From the NCBI GenBank assembly GCA_025363455.1, contig JANYDW010000034.1, positions 1 through 41,629 on the forward strand: a stretch of 41,629 nucleotides of DNA. The letters are read 5' to 3'. Both the position numbers and the translations under genes were made by a program. The stretch comes from Oleiharenicola sp. (GTDB lineage Bacteria; Verrucomicrobiota; Verrucomicrobiia; Opitutales; Opitutaceae). Positions 41,093 through 41,629 of this stretch are shown here, piece after piece. The notes under the pieces were generated by a model. That model was not told the DNA's origin and searched no databases. It worked only from the letters and a program-made list of their open reading frames with translations. Every line of letters begins with the position of its first letter. Position 1 is the stretch's first letter.

Positions 41093-41386
41093 TTAGATGG
41101 TGGTGGCGTCGATCTTGTCGTATTCGGCGTGGGTGCCGATGAAGCGGATGAAGGCGTAGCCGGTGTTGTAGTGGAGGCGGATGATGAGTCGGTAAGTGTT
41201 GCCCTTGATGTTGAAGACGACCCGGTTGCCGGGCAGGGCGTTCGCGGAGCGGTAGCGGGCTTTGATGTCAGTGAATGATTTCCAACGGGTTGATCTGGCC
41301 TCGTGGAACCAAGCCTTGAGTGCCTGTTCCGAGTCGGCGTGGCGCTCCCAGAAGTCTCTCAGTGTCCTGCGGGCGATGACACGCAT
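41093..41386 (-). CDS. higB: HigB-type toxin (mRNA interferase)
   Basis: 97 residues and a close match to the HigB (YgjN) family of RelE-fold toxins. The start MRVIARRTLRDFWERHADSE, the middle TRWKSFTDIKARYRSANALP, the conserved NRVVFNIKGNTYRLIIRLHY and the closing FIRFIGTHAEYDKID are all present. The conserved basic and tyrosine residues of the RNase surface are intact, so the toxin should be active. HigB cleaves mRNA on the ribosome under stress. Transcribed with higA from a promoter with an operator directly upstream. Confidence 0.94.
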   Translation of the reverse strand: MRVIARRTLRDFWERHADSEQALKAWFHEARSTRWKSFTDIKARYRSANALPGNRVVFNIKGNTYRLIIRLHYNTGYAFIRFIGTHAEYDKIDATTI

Positions 41387-41401
41387 GCGATGGCAGGCAG
41401 A

Positions 41402-41418
41402 GTTCCCAATATGGGAAC
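41402..41418 (-). promoter_or_regulatory. higBA operator palindrome
   Basis: GTTCCCAATATGGGAAC: perfect GTTCCC/GGGAAC arms with a 5-base centre, 15 bp before the higB start. On the transcribed strand a TTGACA box (41421-41426) stands directly upstream, so the palindrome lies where the -35 to -10 spacer should be. Binding of HigA here would block the promoter. No good -10 hexamer was identified. Confidence 0.75.
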
Positions 41419-41499
41419 CATGTCAAGCCCCGTGTTCTGCTTGTTCCGGATCGGTTGGCAGGCAGCACATCAACATCCGCCTCCTGACCCGAATGGCGC

Positions 41500-41629
41500 T
41501 TAGATAACCGTCGAGTGAAGCAGGTCTTCGATTTCATCGTAGTCGGCGGGAAGCGGAAACACGCATGCGGTGGCGGGGACGGCTGAGGAGCTGATAATCT
41601 TTGGTGCGCCGCTTCCGCGCCCGAGGTTC
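41500..41629 (-). CDS. C-terminal end of an unidentified gene (partial)
   Basis: The last 42 residues of a minus-strand frame, ending in ATACVFPLPADYDEIED and LLHSTVI-stop at 41500. The acidic tail and normal codon use suggest a real gene whose remainder lies beyond the right edge. No family can be named from so little. It ends 113 bp before the higB start codon. Confidence 0.4.
   Translation of the reverse strand, partial: NLGRGSGAPKIISSSAVPATACVFPLPADYDEIEDLLHSTVI

Overview
The window reads as chromosomal DNA of a high-GC, Gram-negative bacterium. I infer Verrucomicrobiota, most likely Opitutaceae. The basis is the mix of exported carbohydrate-active and PQQ-dependent enzymes, a Tat-exported Gfo/Idh/MocA oxidoreductase, many short gene neighbourhoods on alternating strands, and intergenic gaps crowded with small palindromic repeats. 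No rRNA, tRNA, CRISPR array or prophage was recognised. About 42 genes can be supported; the first and last run off the window.

Layout. 1-3148 (minus strand): a MocR/GntR-aminotransferase regulator (partial), a LysE-type exporter, a PhzF-like isomerase and a DUF3291 protein. 3167-4494: an IS4-family insertion sequence with 13-bp terminal inverted repeats, 18 bp upstream of the DUF3291 start codon. 4678-9085: a PhnA/YjdM zinc-ribbon protein, a DUF6172 protein, an exported M3 oligopeptidase, a small unknown and an exported alpha/beta hydrolase. 9238-15825 (plus strand): an exported esterase, an aldo/keto reductase, an orphan sugar-type binding protein, a GH3 beta-glucosidase and a YkgJ cysteine-cluster protein. 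16058-22786: a membrane-anchored coiled-coil protein, fumarase C, a soluble-type sugar dehydrogenase (GSDH), a PD-(D/E)XK-like protein, two tandem DUF4242 proteins and an orphan LuxR-type response regulator. 22830-25675: a translationally coupled SDR plus GT1 glycosyltransferase pair, divergent from an AlkD-type DNA glycosylase. 25845-30651: secreted proteins (a DUF1349-like protein, a subtilisin, a lytic transglycosylase, a small beta-rich protein) and an NTF2-like protein. 30662-36766: a carbohydrate-oxidation locus with an alpha-glucuronidase-like secreted protein, a PQQ dehydrogenase with an embedded cytochrome c domain, and a divergent Gfo/Idh/MocA oxidoreductase. 36962-41629: an unknown gene coupled to the DTW-domain tRNA modification enzyme TapT, an SGNH hydrolase, a secreted CBM-like protein, a basic unknown protein and a higBA toxin-antitoxin pair with a clear operator palindrome.

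The most distinctive feature is the intergenic DNA. At least seven families of short inverted-repeat elements lie between genes, and four of them occur two or three times in this one window. They include a 101-bp MITE-like unit (three copies), a nested double-hairpin GTAGGTCGGG element, a GTAGGAGC element, a CTGAGCG element and a CGCTAAT element with 10-bp internal periodicity. A separate motif, TGACA-N6-TGTCA followed by TGGTAGA, stands upstream of two unrelated genes and may mark a small regulon. I found no clear new defence or biosynthetic system. The best candidates for unexplored biology are the 30.6-36.8 kb oxidation locus, the PD-(D/E)XK-like orphan and the repeat families.
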